Shown here: positions 9,141 to 18,405 of the stretch, piece by piece
Position numbering within the stretch: position 1 is the first letter of the stretch
Layout: each line of letters starts with the position of its first letter
Assembly (NCBI RefSeq): GCF_900100785.1
Contig: NZ_FNCP01000010.1
Span: 1 to 64,000 of the forward strand
DNA from: Desulfosporosinus hippei DSM 8344
Lineage (GTDB): Bacteria > Bacillota > Desulfitobacteriia > Desulfitobacteriales > Desulfitobacteriaceae
Length of the DNA stretch: 64,000 nt
Reading direction: 5' to 3'
The notes under the pieces: generated by a model
The model's input: the letters and a program-made list of their open reading frames with translations, nothing else
What the model was told of the DNA's origin: nothing
Databases searched by the model: none
Position numbers and translations under genes: made by a program

Positions 9141-9811
9141 TGATACTTTTCCACCTTATATCCTAGCCCTCTAATCGTAATTATTTTAAATCCCTTATAT
9201 TTGTCAAATTTCTCGCGTAGCCTTTTAATATGAACATCAACCGTTCGTTCGTCTGTGTCGCTATCGAATCCCCAGATTTCATCCATTAGTTCTTGTCTTG
9301 TAAAAATCCTTTTTGGATAATTAAGCAGTTTAAACAATAAGTAAAACTCTTTTTGAGGAAGTAGGATTGCTTCACTTTTTGTTGTAACTGTTAAGGTCTC
9401 ATAATCGAGGGTAATGTCCCCCACAACAATTTTATGCTCATTAGAAATCTTAGCTCGACGAAGCAAAGCAGAGACTCGCAGGAGCATTTCATCAAAATCA
9501 ATAGGTTTAACCATATAATCGTCGGTTCCCACCGCAAAGCCTTTTTTCTTATCTTGAATAGTTTCCTTAGCCGTTATCATTAGAATTGGCAGATTGAATT
9601 TTAATCCCCGTAATTCTTTAGTTAGGCTATACCCGTCCATGTTAGGCATCATAATATCTAAGATTATGAGATCAATATGTTCTTTATCTAATACGTCTAA
9701 AGCCTCTAACCCGTCTGTAGCTGCAAAGACATTATATCCATCACGAAGTAAATACATCTGCATTAGCTTGCGAATACTCTCGTTGTCGTCGACAATTAGT
9801 ATATTTACCAT
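9137..9811 (-). CDS. OmpR-family response regulator
   Basis: The receiver domain opens M-V-N-I-L-I-V-D-D-N, has the phosphorylated aspartate in L-I-I-L-D-I-M-M-P and the conserved lysine in M-V-K-P, followed by a C-terminal winged helix (QELMDEIWG to TIRGLGYKVE). I place the start at ATG 9811, 8 nt after GGGAGG; a longer frame begins 8 codons upstream but lacks support. It is partnered with the kinase that overlaps its 3' end and lies 73 nt downstream of the permease, so it probably controls the transporter and itself. Confidence 0.88.
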   Translation of the reverse strand: MVNILIVDDNESIRKLMQMYLLRDGYNVFAATDGLEALDVLDKEHIDLIILDIMMPNMDGYSLTKELRGLKFNLPILMITAKETIQDKKKGFAVGTDDYMVKPIDFDEMLLRVSALLRRAKISNEHKIVVGDITLDYETLTVTTKSEAILLPQKEFYLLFKLLNYPKRIFTRQELMDEIWGFDSDTDERTVDVHIKRLREKFDKYKGFKIITIRGLGYKVEKYQ

Positions 9812-9884
9812 TATTCTAACCTCCCTAGCCCCCAAAACTATGTTTTAGGGGCTTAATTCTTAGGGACAGAAACCATCACATCAA

Positions 9885-11057
9885 TTATAAACTTCGCAGT
9901 GCGTCAATAGGATTAAGTTGACTTGCTTTTCTTGCAGGCATGTATCCAAACACAATACCGACTAATCCGGAAAATCCGACCGCCAGTAGAATAGTAGCAA
10001 TAGAAAGCGAAAATCCGATCCCAATTAAAGCTGCTGCAGTATAAGCTATTAAGCCACCTAGAACCAAGCCAATGAGACCACCGACTAGAGAGAGGAATAT
10101 TGACTCAATAACGAATTGCAGCTGAATTCTTTTGGGTGTCGCACCTAAGGCCTTCCGCAAACCTATTTCCATCGTTCGCTCAGTAATAGACACGAGCATC
10201 ATATTCATGATTCCAATACCACCCACTACAAGGGATATTGCAGCAATTCCTGCCAGAAGAAGTGACATCATGGACATCATTGATTCAAAGGATTCGATCA
10301 TATCCCCCATATTGAAAATTGTATAGGCGTTATCTTTGTAGTTAAAAGCCGGATTAAGCACCCCTTTAAGATCAGTTACAGTATCATCAGCTAATGCAGT
10401 ATCTTCCAAGAATACATCTAGACTCGATATATCCTTGACTCCCAAGCTTCGCATTGCCGTTGTATAGGGGATTATGACAGACTCATTATTCGATCCCATA
10501 CTAAATCCACTTGAGGGATTTAATGTGCCAATTACAGTATAACTAGTACCGTTTATGACAAGGTCTTTCCCAATAGGATCGACGCCATAATAAAGTTCCT
10601 TGATGATATCACTGCCAATAATTACAACCTGATTTTTACTGTTTAAGTCGAGAATATTTATTGGCCTCCCAGTCTTAAGCAGGCTGGTATCCATGTTGAA
10701 ATACACATCGTTTTTACCCTGTACTGTCACATTCTCCATGAGCTTTCCCTCATAGATAATGCCGGTCTTTCCAGAAATTGTAGGGGATACACCCTTAATA
10801 TTCTCCTCCTCTGAAATGTTCAGCATATCCTCTTGATTAAGCCCTTGTTTAAGAGGAGTACCCATAACATTCACAGTGATTTTATTGGCACCCAGCTCTG
10901 TGACTTGATCGCTGATACTATTTGTTGCACCCTGGACTATGGTGATTAAAGCAATAATCGATGCTACTCCTATTACAATACCCAGCATTGTCAAAAATGA
11001 GCGCAGTTTATTTCTAACAATATTTTCATAGGACATTTTTATACTCTCAAGCAGCAT
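9885..11057 (-). CDS. MacB-type ABC transporter permease
   Basis: The 390-residue protein has one N-terminal membrane helix (about 19-42), a large extracytoplasmic MacB-PCD-like domain (45-260), and three C-terminal helices (about 268-290, 318-345, 353-376) with the FtsX signature M-E-I-G-L-R-K-A-L-G-A. This is the mechanotransmission permease layout used for export of peptides or macrolides. The ATG follows the ATPase stop codon directly, so the two are co-translated. Confidence 0.88.
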   Translation of the reverse strand: MLLESIKMSYENIVRNKLRSFLTMLGIVIGVASIIALITIVQGATNSISDQVTELGANKITVNVMGTPLKQGLNQEDMLNISEEENIKGVSPTISGKTGIIYEGKLMENVTVQGKNDVYFNMDTSLLKTGRPINILDLNSKNQVVIIGSDIIKELYYGVDPIGKDLVINGTSYTVIGTLNPSSGFSMGSNNESVIIPYTTAMRSLGVKDISSLDVFLEDTALADDTVTDLKGVLNPAFNYKDNAYTIFNMGDMIESFESMMSMMSLLLAGIAAISLVVGGIGIMNMMLVSITERTMEIGLRKALGATPKRIQLQFVIESIFLSLVGGLIGLVLGGLIAYTAAALIGIGFSLSIATILLAVGFSGLVGIVFGYMPARKASQLNPIDALRSL

Positions 11058-11741
11058 CTACTGAACCTCCTGTTCCGACAAATGTCCATCGAGAATGTTG
11101 ACAACTCTCTTGGCGTGACGTGCAATCCCGATGTCGTGGGTTATCATAATTATTGTTCTTCCGTCATGATTCAGTTCCTCAAAAAGCTCCATAACTTGTG
11201 CACCTGTTTTTTGATCTAAAGCACCTGTTGGTTCATCGGCCAGCAAAATTGTGGGCTCAGTTACCAAAGCCCGAGCAATGGCAACACGTTGTTGTTGCCC
11301 TCCAGATAGCTGAGTTGGTAAGTTTTTTGTCTTATCAACTAACCCTACTCGATCGAGCATGTTCAGCGAACGTTCCTTTCTTTCCGCTGAGGAGACACCA
11401 GCGTAAATCAACGGTAACTCCACATTTTGAAGAGCACTTAAGCGTGGCAGGAGCTGAAAGCTTTGAAATACAAAGCCAATTTCCTTATTTCTAATAAAGG
11501 CAAGTTCAGTTTCATCCAGGTCTTCAATATCATTGCCAGAGAGTAAATATTTTCCTGATGTTGGCATATCTAGGCAACCAATAATGTTCATCATTGTGGA
11601 TTTCCCCGATCCTGACGGACCCAGTAAGGATAGAAATTCACCGGAATTTACTGTTAAGTTTACCTTACTCAACACTTCTAGCTCTTCTTCCCCCATATAG
11701 TAGCTCTTAGAGATATTTTGCATGTTCAGAACTTCCGCCAT
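11058..11741 (-). CDS. MacB/LolD-type ABC transporter ATPase
   Basis: The 227-residue ATPase has a Walker [10 protein letters not shown] near residue 41, the Q-loop F-V-F-Q-S, the signature L-S-G-G-Q-Q-Q-R, Walker B I-L-L-A-D-E-P-T and the H-loop I-T-H-D. It overlaps the adaptor stop codon (TAATG) and abuts the permease start, giving an adaptor-ATPase-permease transcript. Length is typical for the family. Confidence 0.92.
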   Translation of the reverse strand: MAEVLNMQNISKSYYMGEEELEVLSKVNLTVNSGEFLSLLGPSGSGKSTMMNIIGCLDMPTSGKYLLSGNDIEDLDETELAFIRNKEIGFVFQSFQLLPRLSALQNVELPLIYAGVSSAERKERSLNMLDRVGLVDKTKNLPTQLSGGQQQRVAIARALVTEPTILLADEPTGALDQKTGAQVMELFEELNHDGRTIIMITHDIGIARHAKRVVNILDGHLSEQEVQ

Positions 11742-12619
11742 TAATCATCACCACCTGTATTATTCATCCCACCTGAAGGAAAATTCGTTCCTTCCTTAGC
11801 TGCAGTCTTGGTGTAGTAAACGGTTTCTCCACTTTCAAGGCCACTTTTTACTTCTACGACAATCCCATCATTTATGCCGGTAGTAATTTCGGCTCTAGTC
11901 TCTGTACCACTCTCATCTTTTTTAAGAACATAGGGTTTGTTATTCTCGTCGAATTGAACCGCTGTTATAGGCAATGTGACAATTCCGCTAGCTTGATTGC
12001 TTATAATCTTTACTTCTGCAGACATTCCGATTCTTACACTTTCATCGTCCGCAAGATCGATTATAGCGGTAAAGAAAGATACTCCATTAATAATCTGCCC
12101 CTCTTTAGAGATTGAGCTGATATTGCCCTTTATTTCTTTGTTTATTGCACCTAATTTAACAGTTGCTTCCTTGCCTTTCTCAATCGCAGCAAGGTCATAC
12201 TCATCGACTTTCACTTTGATTTGAAGATTATCATAATCCACAACTTCTAATAGTTTTGTACCTGCCATTACTTGTGCCTTTTCTTCTATATTGATATTTA
12301 CAATTTCTCCTTGAATTTTTGACTTAATCTCTTCACCTGCCGTAGTTTTAATTAAGACTGTCCCTTCTTTAACAAGGTCTCCCTCTTTCACTTTGATTTC
12401 CGAAATTTGCATCATCTTTTCAGAAGTCACAGTTTGACGATCTGTAGTTTCAACATTGCCAGTGAAGGAGTAATAGGTGGTTAGGTCGCTTGTCTGAGCA
12501 ACAACGCTTTCATACGGAAGTTGCGTAGGTTCCTTAAGAAAGGTTATGCCACCTACAGTTACCGCTACCGCAATCAATCCCAGGATAATCCATTTAACTC
12601 TAGACTTTTGTTTTTTCAT
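11741..12619 (-). CDS. Membrane-fusion (MacA/YknX-like) adaptor
   Basis: The 292-residue protein has a positively charged start, one membrane anchor (about 9-27), a split biotinyl-lipoyl domain (about 65-110) with only a short coiled segment, and a beta-barrel region (115-265) ending in a Gly/Asn/Asp-rich tail. Adaptors of this type link MacB permeases to export of antimicrobial peptides or toxins in Gram-positives (family knowledge). It is the first gene of the cluster; the promoter must lie in 12620-12760. Confidence 0.85.
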   Translation of the reverse strand: MKKQKSRVKWIILGLIAVAVTVGGITFLKEPTQLPYESVVAQTSDLTTYYSFTGNVETTDRQTVTSEKMMQISEIKVKEGDLVKEGTVLIKTTAGEEIKSKIQGEIVNINIEEKAQVMAGTKLLEVVDYDNLQIKVKVDEYDLAAIEKGKEATVKLGAINKEIKGNISSISKEGQIINGVSFFTAIIDLADDESVRIGMSAEVKIISNQASGIVTLPITAVQFDENNKPYVLKKDESGTETRAEITTGINDGIVVEVKSGLESGETVYYTKTAAKEGTNFPSGGMNNTGGDD

Positions 12620-12670
12620 TTTCTATAACCTCCAATTTTTTGGCTCCATGAACCACATCTTAAGCTGGTT

Positions 12671-12688
12671 ATATGAATTCAATATGAA
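12671..12688 (-). promoter_or_regulatory. Direct repeat likely bound by the cluster's response regulator
   Basis: On the minus strand, TTCATAT-TGAA-TTCATAT is a direct repeat with 11-bp spacing, the arrangement OmpR-family regulators bind. It lies 52-69 bp upstream of the adaptor start codon. No better promoter element was found there; assignment to the regulator at 9137-9811 is inferred. Confidence 0.4.
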
Positions 12689-12763
12689 CTTCAGTTTTGA
12701 TTAGTTCTAACTTTAAATTTTGCACTGATAATTCCAAAAATATGTAATGGAATATAAATCAAA

Positions 12764-12804
12764 TAAACCCTCAACATGGCATTTCTGCCGATATTGAGGG
12801 TTTA
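12764..12804. repeat. Hairpin upstream of the export cluster
   Basis: TAAACCCTCAA (12764-12774) pairs with TTGAGGGTTTA (12794-12804); the inner part (GGCA/TGCC) extends the stem imperfectly. Read on the minus strand it is followed by T-rich sequence, so it may be a terminator or an attenuator before the adaptor gene. Confidence 0.45.
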
Positions 12805-12942
12805 CTACAAATATTCATTTTGCAGCTAGTTAAAGTCAGTTCCCTTATTGCTATTGTCAGGTTGAATTCCGCTGAATCTAATTAAGGATTAAATTAGTTG
12901 TAAGTTGGTAGCTTTACTAGATGGTTAAACACATAGTAGCAT

Positions 12943-12978
12943 AAGTGTTATAATGAATATCCATTCATTATAACACTT
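12943..12978. repeat. Perfect 16-bp AT-rich inverted repeat
   Basis: AAGTGTTATAATGAAT (12943-12958) and its exact complement (12963-12978) flank the loop ATCC. There is no T-tract. It lies in the 870-bp gene-free stretch between two divergently transcribed units, so it is more likely a binding site or cruciform than a terminator. Confidence 0.45.
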
Positions 12979-13257
12979 TAGTTTTAAATAATTAATATAT
13001 TTTGAATCAATTTGCTATAAAGAGATTATATTACAAAATGCAATATATTGTAACAGATTCCATAGGATGTCTAACGATATATTGAACTACCCCTCAAATT
13101 ATTGGTATTTATTTACTAATATTAAATATTACTATCTAAATTAGGTTTTTGGCGGGTAACATCCATATATTATCTTAATATCAGAGATGTTGACATAATG
13201 CAACATTAAATGTTAGTCTTTGTCTATAAGAAAAGTGGAGAGTATTATTAATAATCT

Positions 13258-13289
13258 TAAAAAACGAGCTAATAGCTCGGGATTTTTTT
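13258..13289 (+). terminator. Terminator-like hairpin in a leader region
   Basis: CGAGCT (13265-13270), loop AAT, AGCTCG (13274-13279), then GGA and a run of seven T, with an A-run upstream. No gene on the plus strand ends before it, so it is either an attenuator for the oxidoreductase gene at 13491 or the end of a short RNA starting near the TTGACA box at 13190-13195. Confidence 0.55.
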
Positions 13290-13365
13290 GCACAATCAAG
13301 TTAAATTATTCACTAATATTGTATTATTTACAGAAAATTTAAAATTCAATTTAGGAGGATTGCTT

Positions 13366-13428
13366 ATGGCAAAATTATTACCATCTAACACTAGGTTTTT
13401 ATTTTTTTGGGCTTCTAAAACGTCCTAA
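13366..13428 (+). CDS. Possible 20-residue leader peptide
   Basis: ATG 13366 lies 6 nt after a near-ideal TTAGGAGGA ribosome-binding site and opens MAKLLPSNTRFLFFWASKTS before TAA. It sits between the terminator-like hairpin (13258-13289) and the membrane oxidoreductase start (13491). A good ribosome-binding site on so short a frame suggests a leader peptide or the degraded start of a lost gene. I cannot tell which. Confidence 0.35.
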   Translation: MAKLLPSNTRFLFFWASKTS

Positions 13429-13490
13429 AATTATCTAGTGATTCAAAATTATCTGTAAATTGTTATAAAAATTTTTTGGGAGGGGTTTAA

Positions 13491-15545
13491 ATGCGTTTAG
13501 GATGGCTAATAGTTTTCGCTCTAATGACTGTCTTGGCAATTCTGTCCTTTAGTAAAGCTCTTAAGAAAAAAATCGGAATTTTGAGCTTAGGTGCCAAAGA
13601 TGAAAGATTCGACAACCCTAATCAACGTTTTATGAACTTTGTTAAGTTAGTACTAGGTCAAAGTAAATTAATTAATGAACCATATGGAGTTGTTCACTTT
13701 ATCATCTTCTGGGGTTTTATCTTTATTTGTTTAGGTGAACTGCCTTTAATATTTGAAGGACTCTTCCCTGCTTATTCTTTCCCTATCTTGGGAACAAACC
13801 GCTATTTTTATATGATTAAAGATCTTATGACTGCCTTAGTAATCGTCGGCTTATGTTTCGGTCTAATTAGAAGATGGGTAATTAAACCTGCTCATTTATC
13901 TCGAACACCCGAAGCAGCAATTATTGTAAGCCTGATCTTTGGCGTTATTGTCACAGAATGGATAGGAAGTGGAGCAAAAGTCGCTCTCGATCCTAGCAGT
14001 AGCGTATACTCACTGGCAATTATGTATCAAAGTTTTGCCACTCTCTTTAGTGGATTAAGCACACATACTCTCGAAGTAATTGAAAGTGCTTTTTGGTGGA
14101 TCCATATGCTGATTGTATTTGGTTTCCTGGTTTACATTCCAAACTCGAAGCATATGCACCTTTTAGCTGTACACCCTAACACCTATTTCTCTTCCTTAAA
14201 ACCTATTGGTGGTCAAATTGAAAAAATAGACTTAGAAGATGAAGAGTTAACCGAATTAGGGGTTAACCGGATTGAAAGCTTTACTTGGAAGCAACTATTA
14301 GATAGCTTTGCTTGCGGAGAATGTGGAAGGTGCATGAATAACTGTCCAGCCAACATTTCCGGCAAACCCTTGAACCCTAAGCGTTTAATCAGCCGCCAAT
14401 TAAAAGACCATCTTTTAGAAAAAGGTGCCGTCCTGAATGCTAAAGGCTTAACTTCCACCAGCGATGAAAATGCGGACGCATTAGCAGAAATTGCCGAAAA
14501 TGATCCTCAAGCAGCTGAAATTCTCCAAAAATCCTTAATTGGGGATATCGTTTCCGAAGAAGAGATTTGGGCATGTACGACTTGTATGTCTTGCCAAGTA
14601 CAATGTCCGGTTGCCAACGAGCATGTGAATAAGATCATTAATATGCGTCAATCTCTGGTTATGATGGATAGTAATTTCCCACAAGAGTTACAAACATCCT
14701 TCCGTAACGTCGAAAATAATGCAAACCCTTGGGGTATCGGCTATACCGAACGTGCAAATTGGGCTTCTGATTTAGATGTCAAATTAATTAGTGAACAAGA
14801 AAATGTAGACTACCTCTTCTGGGTTGGCTGTGCTGGTTCTTTTGATAGTCGTGCCCAAAAAGTAACCGTTGCTGTCTCGAAGATTCTTAAAGCTGCGGGT
14901 ATTAATTTCGCAATCTTAGGAACAGAAGAAAAATGTTGCGGTGACTTTGTTCGCCGATCAGGAAACGAATATCTATTCCAGACTGCAGCAATAGAGAACG
15001 TAGAAATCTTAAATAATTACAATGTGAAAAAAATCATTACAACTTGCCCCCACTGCCTAAACACTTTGAAGAATGAGTATCCTGATTTCGGCGGTAATTA
15101 TGAAGTAATCCATCATACACAATTTATCGATCAATTAATCAAGGATGGTAAATTAGTTCTCAATTCAAAAGCTGAATTTGAACCGCAAAGAATTGTCTAT
15201 CACGATTCTTGTTATCTTGGTCGTTATCAGCAAGAATTTAATTCACCTCGTGCCCTTTTCAATATGGTTCCTGGTGTTGAACTGGTAGAAATGGATCGTC
15301 ATCACAATAAGAGCTTCTGCTGCGGTGCCGGTGGCGGTCGGATGTGGTTAGAAGAACAAAATGATCAAAGGGTTAATAATCTCAGAGTTGAGCAGGCGCT
15401 TGATAAAAATGCGGAAGTTATCGGTGCGAATTGCCCCTTCTGTATTACAATGATGGAAGATGGCATTAAAGACAAAGTTGACACCGAAAAACAAACTGTT
15501 AAAGTCCTAGATCCTGCAGAGCTCATTGCTAAGATGATAAGCTAG
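13491..15545 (+). CDS. HdrD-like membrane Fe-S oxidoreductase (EMO type)
   Basis: The 684-residue protein starts with a cytochrome-b/NarI-like membrane part of about six helices (residues 1-245), followed by two ferredoxin-type motifs (C-G-E-C-G-R-C and C-T-T-C-M-S-C-Q-V-Q-C near residues 275 and 362) and two CCG cysteine-rich domains (CCGD near 482 and CCGAGGGR near 607) like heterodisulfide reductase HdrD. This is the layout described for EtfAB:menaquinone oxidoreductases, which pass electrons from acyl-CoA oxidation to the membrane quinone pool. No etf genes are adjacent here, unlike the paralogue at 47560-49602. GGGAGGGG precedes the ATG. It is followed by a 136-residue partner gene. Confidence 0.82.
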   Translation: MRLGWLIVFALMTVLAILSFSKALKKKIGILSLGAKDERFDNPNQRFMNFVKLVLGQSKLINEPYGVVHFIIFWGFIFICLGELPLIFEGLFPAYSFPILGTNRYFYMIKDLMTALVIVGLCFGLIRRWVIKPAHLSRTPEAAIIVSLIFGVIVTEWIGSGAKVALDPSSSVYSLAIMYQSFATLFSGLSTHTLEVIESAFWWIHMLIVFGFLVYIPNSKHMHLLAVHPNTYFSSLKPIGGQIEKIDLEDEELTELGVNRIESFTWKQLLDSFACGECGRCMNNCPANISGKPLNPKRLISRQLKDHLLEKGAVLNAKGLTSTSDENADALAEIAENDPQAAEILQKSLIGDIVSEEEIWACTTCMSCQVQCPVANEHVNKIINMRQSLVMMDSNFPQELQTSFRNVENNANPWGIGYTERANWASDLDVKLISEQENVDYLFWVGCAGSFDSRAQKVTVAVSKILKAAGINFAILGTEEKCCGDFVRRSGNEYLFQTAAIENVEILNNYNVKKIITTCPHCLNTLKNEYPDFGGNYEVIHHTQFIDQLIKDGKLVLNSKAEFEPQRIVYHDSCYLGRYQQEFNSPRALFNMVPGVELVEMDRHHNKSFCCGAGGGRMWLEEQNDQRVNNLRVEQALDKNAEVIGANCPFCITMMEDGIKDKVDTEKQTVKVLDPAELIAKMIS

Positions 15546-15598
15546 CTTCAAAGATATACACTTTAGCAGGCTAAGTTTCAATCCAAGGAGGCAATTCA

Positions 15599-16009
15599 AT
15601 GGCAGAGTGTGAAGAGTTATTGAATAGATTTACTTCAGCAGGTCAAGATCGCAGCGTCAGAGAACTACGGAGTCATGAACTTGAAGAGTATAAATCAATA
15701 TATAATGACCTAGTGGCGCAGTACAATGATACCAATGGAGAAATCCCCGTTGATATGGATATTCAAGTAATTAACAAAATCTATACTCAGAATGACATGA
15801 ATACAACTCCATTGGGATTGGTTAACGTAAGCTTGGAGTACTTGGCCAGAATCCTGACCTTTGCTAAAGCTCAGGGAATTCAATGGCAGCTTGAGTGTAG
15901 AAAGTGTACAGATACTCACTTCAAGAAATTATCTCATTTTGAGGTAAAAGTCGATTGTGACAGAGACGTTTTTGTGACGATGGCTGTCGAGGCAGGATTT
16001 CGGTTTTGA
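15599..16009 (+). CDS. Small soluble protein following the oxidoreductase
   Basis: The 136-residue protein starts 53 nt after the oxidoreductase stop, behind AAGGAGG, and shares its terminator, so they form an operon. It has no membrane segment. It contains C-R-K-C near residues 100-103 plus single cysteines at 4 and 120. I do not recognise the family. A role with the oxidoreductase is inferred only from position. Confidence 0.65.
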   Translation: MAECEELLNRFTSAGQDRSVRELRSHELEEYKSIYNDLVAQYNDTNGEIPVDMDIQVINKIYTQNDMNTTPLGLVNVSLEYLARILTFAKAQGIQWQLECRKCTDTHFKKLSHFEVKVDCDRDVFVTMAVEAGFRF

Positions 16010-16029
16010 TCTAACAAAATTATTGACTA

Positions 16030-16058
16030 AAGGTATCCCACTAGGGATGCCTTTTTTT
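16030..16058 (+). terminator. Rho-independent terminator
   Basis: AAGGTATCCC pairs with GGGATGCCTT (one G-T pair) around ACTA, followed by a T-run. It ends the oxidoreductase operon. Confidence 0.8.
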
Positions 16059-16089
16059 CTTATTACAAACCTTCTAAACTGCTTCAGCC

Positions 16090-16665
16090 CTAAAATCCTT
16101 CGGCTTTAGAAGAACTTAGTTCTTGTGTTTTAGCAACCAATTTGCGCATAAGATTAGAAATGGATTTTCTTGCGATATCATCAATTAGCTTTCCATCTTG
16201 ATCAAATTTTTTGCTGGCGTTAGTGATTAATACTTTGCGGCTATTGATGGTTTGGAGTTCAAGTTTGCCGCAAACTCTACGAAGATGATGTTGTACATAG
16301 CCCCCACCAAGCACTTCCAGAGACGCACTTATCATCGCCAGGGGTTTCCCTCGTAATGGTAAATCACTCCCTCGTGAAGCCCAATCTAACGCATTCTTTA
16401 ACACTGGGGGTATGGAATAATTGTACTCAGGTGTAGATATGATGAATGCATCTGCTTTCACCAGTTTCTCTTTCAAATCAATAACAGCTTGAGGTAATCC
16501 TTTGGCTTCTACATCCTCGTTAAAAATAGGGATCGGCGATAGATCTACGATTTCCATAAATGCGCCTTCCGGAAGTAAGTCTGCCGCCGCTCGCAGAGCT
16601 GCTGTGTTGTATGAATTGTTTCTTAAACTTCCAGAAATACCAATGATCCTAATTGCTTTTGTCAT
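16090..16665 (-). CDS. NADPH-dependent FMN reductase-like flavoprotein
   Basis: The protein is about 191 residues from ATG 16665, which follows GGGGGTG; an extra 28 codons upstream are open but lack support. It shows the flavodoxin-like phosphate-binding loop G-I-S-G-S-L-R-N-N-S near residue 8 and the S-T-P-E-Y-N-Y-S-I-P motif near residue 79, both typical of NAD(P)H:FMN/quinone reductases (YieF/ArsH relatives). It is likely cytoplasmic and may reduce flavins, quinones or metals; the substrate is unknown. Confidence 0.85.
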   Translation of the reverse strand: MTKAIRIIGISGSLRNNSYNTAALRAAADLLPEGAFMEIVDLSPIPIFNEDVEAKGLPQAVIDLKEKLVKADAFIISTPEYNYSIPPVLKNALDWASRGSDLPLRGKPLAMISASLEVLGGGYVQHHLRRVCGKLELQTINSRKVLITNASKKFDQDGKLIDDIARKSISNLMRKLVAKTQELSSSKAEGF

Positions 16666-16836
16666 TAAAGCACCCCCTATTAATCTTAGCCTTTGTTTAA
16701 ATGCGAGAATTAAATGGTGGGAATTATATTTCTGTTTAATATATTCCAAATATTCTACACTTTATAGGCAATTCCTGCTTGGAGTAGTATAAATATTTTG
16801 ATAATATAAAATAGTATAAAATAATAACAAAATTAT

Positions 16837-16864
16837 AGGTCAGACCGTACTAACGATCTGACCT
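16837..16864 (-). terminator. Terminator of the minus-strand peptidase operon
   Basis: AGGTCAGACCGT pairs with ACGATCTGACCT around ACTA (one mismatch in 12 bp). Read on the minus strand it is followed by ATAATTTTG. It lies downstream of the gene ending at 16984. Confidence 0.6.
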
Positions 16865-16983
16865 TAGATATTTCCATATTTAAAAATGACTTCTTTTTGG
16901 CGGCACATAAATTTTATATTGCAATATCTATATGAATTATCTTGTTAGTCTTATTTAACTATAAGACTAAAGTAACTGGAAAA

Positions 16984-17223
16984 TCACTGGTTTTTTATTC
17001 TAAATACTTTTTTCTTACCATCAAGCTTGCCTCTGCTAGTCTTTACTTCTGAATTTAATAAAATATCATCTATCTCAATCTCAGCGAAATCTCCCTCTAG
17101 AGAATTAATGCATTGGCAGCAATTATCACATTGTTTAAGCGGATCAAGATCACAAAGATTGCATTCACCACATTGGGTACAACTTCGATCTTGTAAAACA
17201 CATGGATCTCCCATAGTATTCAA
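16984..17223 (-). CDS. Small cysteine-rich (ferredoxin-like) protein
   Basis: The 79-residue protein has C-T-Q-C-G-E-C-N-L-C and C-D-N-C-C-Q-C runs within its first 40 residues, so it probably binds an iron-sulfur cluster or zinc. TTG 17223 follows GGGGGGAG by about 9 nt; an ATG three codons later is an alternative. It begins 40 nt after the carboxypeptidase stop and shares its terminator, so the two are likely co-transcribed. Function unknown. Confidence 0.65.
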   Translation of the reverse strand: MNTMGDPCVLQDRSCTQCGECNLCDLDPLKQCDNCCQCINSLEGDFAEIEIDDILLNSEVKTSRGKLDGKKKVFRIKNQ

Positions 17224-17263
17224 ACTACTACTCCCCCCTATTATCTTGCAAATTGTGGACTTC

Positions 17264-18280
17264 CTAAAATATTCCCGGACTTAAGATTAAGGAGTTCAGT
17301 TCTTTCGTTAATCCTTTTAAGGCTGCAGCAGTACGCTGCTCACTCCAAGCTTCATCGAGCAAGAGAATAGTATCTCTGTAGCGTTGCTTACTTCCTAATA
17401 AAACAACTAAGTAGTCCCCGTCGGATCTTGTTACATAAGAAACCAGACATTGCCCCGCCTCTGTTGTTGTTCCTGTTTTTAGTCCTTGGTTTCCGGGATA
17501 AATCCCAAGGAGACGATTAGTATTCTGCAAATCAGCTTCTCGTAATTTCCCTTGTCCATCCGTCCACTGAACATGGGCATTTGTCAGTTTGACAAACTTC
17601 ATCAGTTCTTTATTTTCAATAAATCGAACTGCAACTTTACTTAGGTCATTAGCTGTTGTGTATTGATCAGGATCTGGCAACCCATGAGGGGTTGTAAAGT
17701 GAGTATTTTGACACCCTAAAGTTGCAGCGTACTCATTGATTTCTTGAGCAAAAGCAGGGATCGAGCCGCTAACTTTTACTGCCAGAGCTGCAGCCGCATC
17801 ATTGGAACTGTTAACATATAAGGCGGTTAAAAGATTATGTACGGATATTTCATCTCCCGGCTGGAGTCCCAGATGTGAGCCTTCTACATTCACTTCTGTC
17901 CCAACTCGGACAATATCTGATTCTTTTAAGGATTTTAAAGCCACAAGCCCTGTAATAAGCTTTAGTGTGCTGGCCGGAGCACGCTGTATATCGGCATTAT
18001 GGGATTTGATTACCTTACCGGTTAAGGGGTCAATAAGTACATAACTTTCGTCTTCTGTTGATAGATCTTGAGAGGAAGATCCAGTCTTTGATGGTTCAGA
18101 AGATTGAACTTTTGCATCGGTCATCAATCCTGCAGTCTGTAAATTGGCAATGGCTGGACTAAAATAACTTAATCCCATCAACAAAAAAACACTGAGCAGC
18201 ATGCTAAAGATTATTAGAGTGGCTCTTCTGGTTTTTCTTTTAGTTCTAGAATTAGAAACTCGATAATCTAATTTTTTCAC
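17264..18280 (-). CDS. D-alanyl-D-alanine carboxypeptidase
   Basis: This penicillin-binding peptidase of the S11 family trims the terminal D-alanine of peptidoglycan stem peptides outside the membrane. It has an N-terminal anchor (about 20-42), the S104-T-L-K107 active-site motif, S158-S-N160, and K-T-G near residue 268. At 338 residues it lacks the C-terminal extension of the second family member at 39659-40921. The start is GTG 18280 behind AGAGGG. Confidence 0.9.
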   Translation of the reverse strand: MKKLDYRVSNSRTKRKTRRATLIIFSMLLSVFLLMGLSYFSPAIANLQTAGLMTDAKVQSSEPSKTGSSSQDLSTEDESYVLIDPLTGKVIKSHNADIQRAPASTLKLITGLVALKSLKESDIVRVGTEVNVEGSHLGLQPGDEISVHNLLTALYVNSSNDAAAALAVKVSGSIPAFAQEINEYAATLGCQNTHFTTPHGLPDPDQYTTANDLSKVAVRFIENKELMKFVKLTNAHVQWTDGQGKLREADLQNTNRLLGIYPGNQGLKTGTTTEAGQCLVSYVTRSDGDYLVVLLGSKQRYRDTILLLDEAWSEQRTAAALKGLTKELNSLILSPGIF

Positions 18281-18405
18281 AATAATCCCTCTTTTAAGCT
18301 AAGGCCTACCAGTCAGGTCTTATGATATTATAACATTCCTTATCACAGCAAACATCGCTATTATAACCAATTTAGTCCAAGCTGGCAAGTTTTGTTTGCA
18401 ATACC

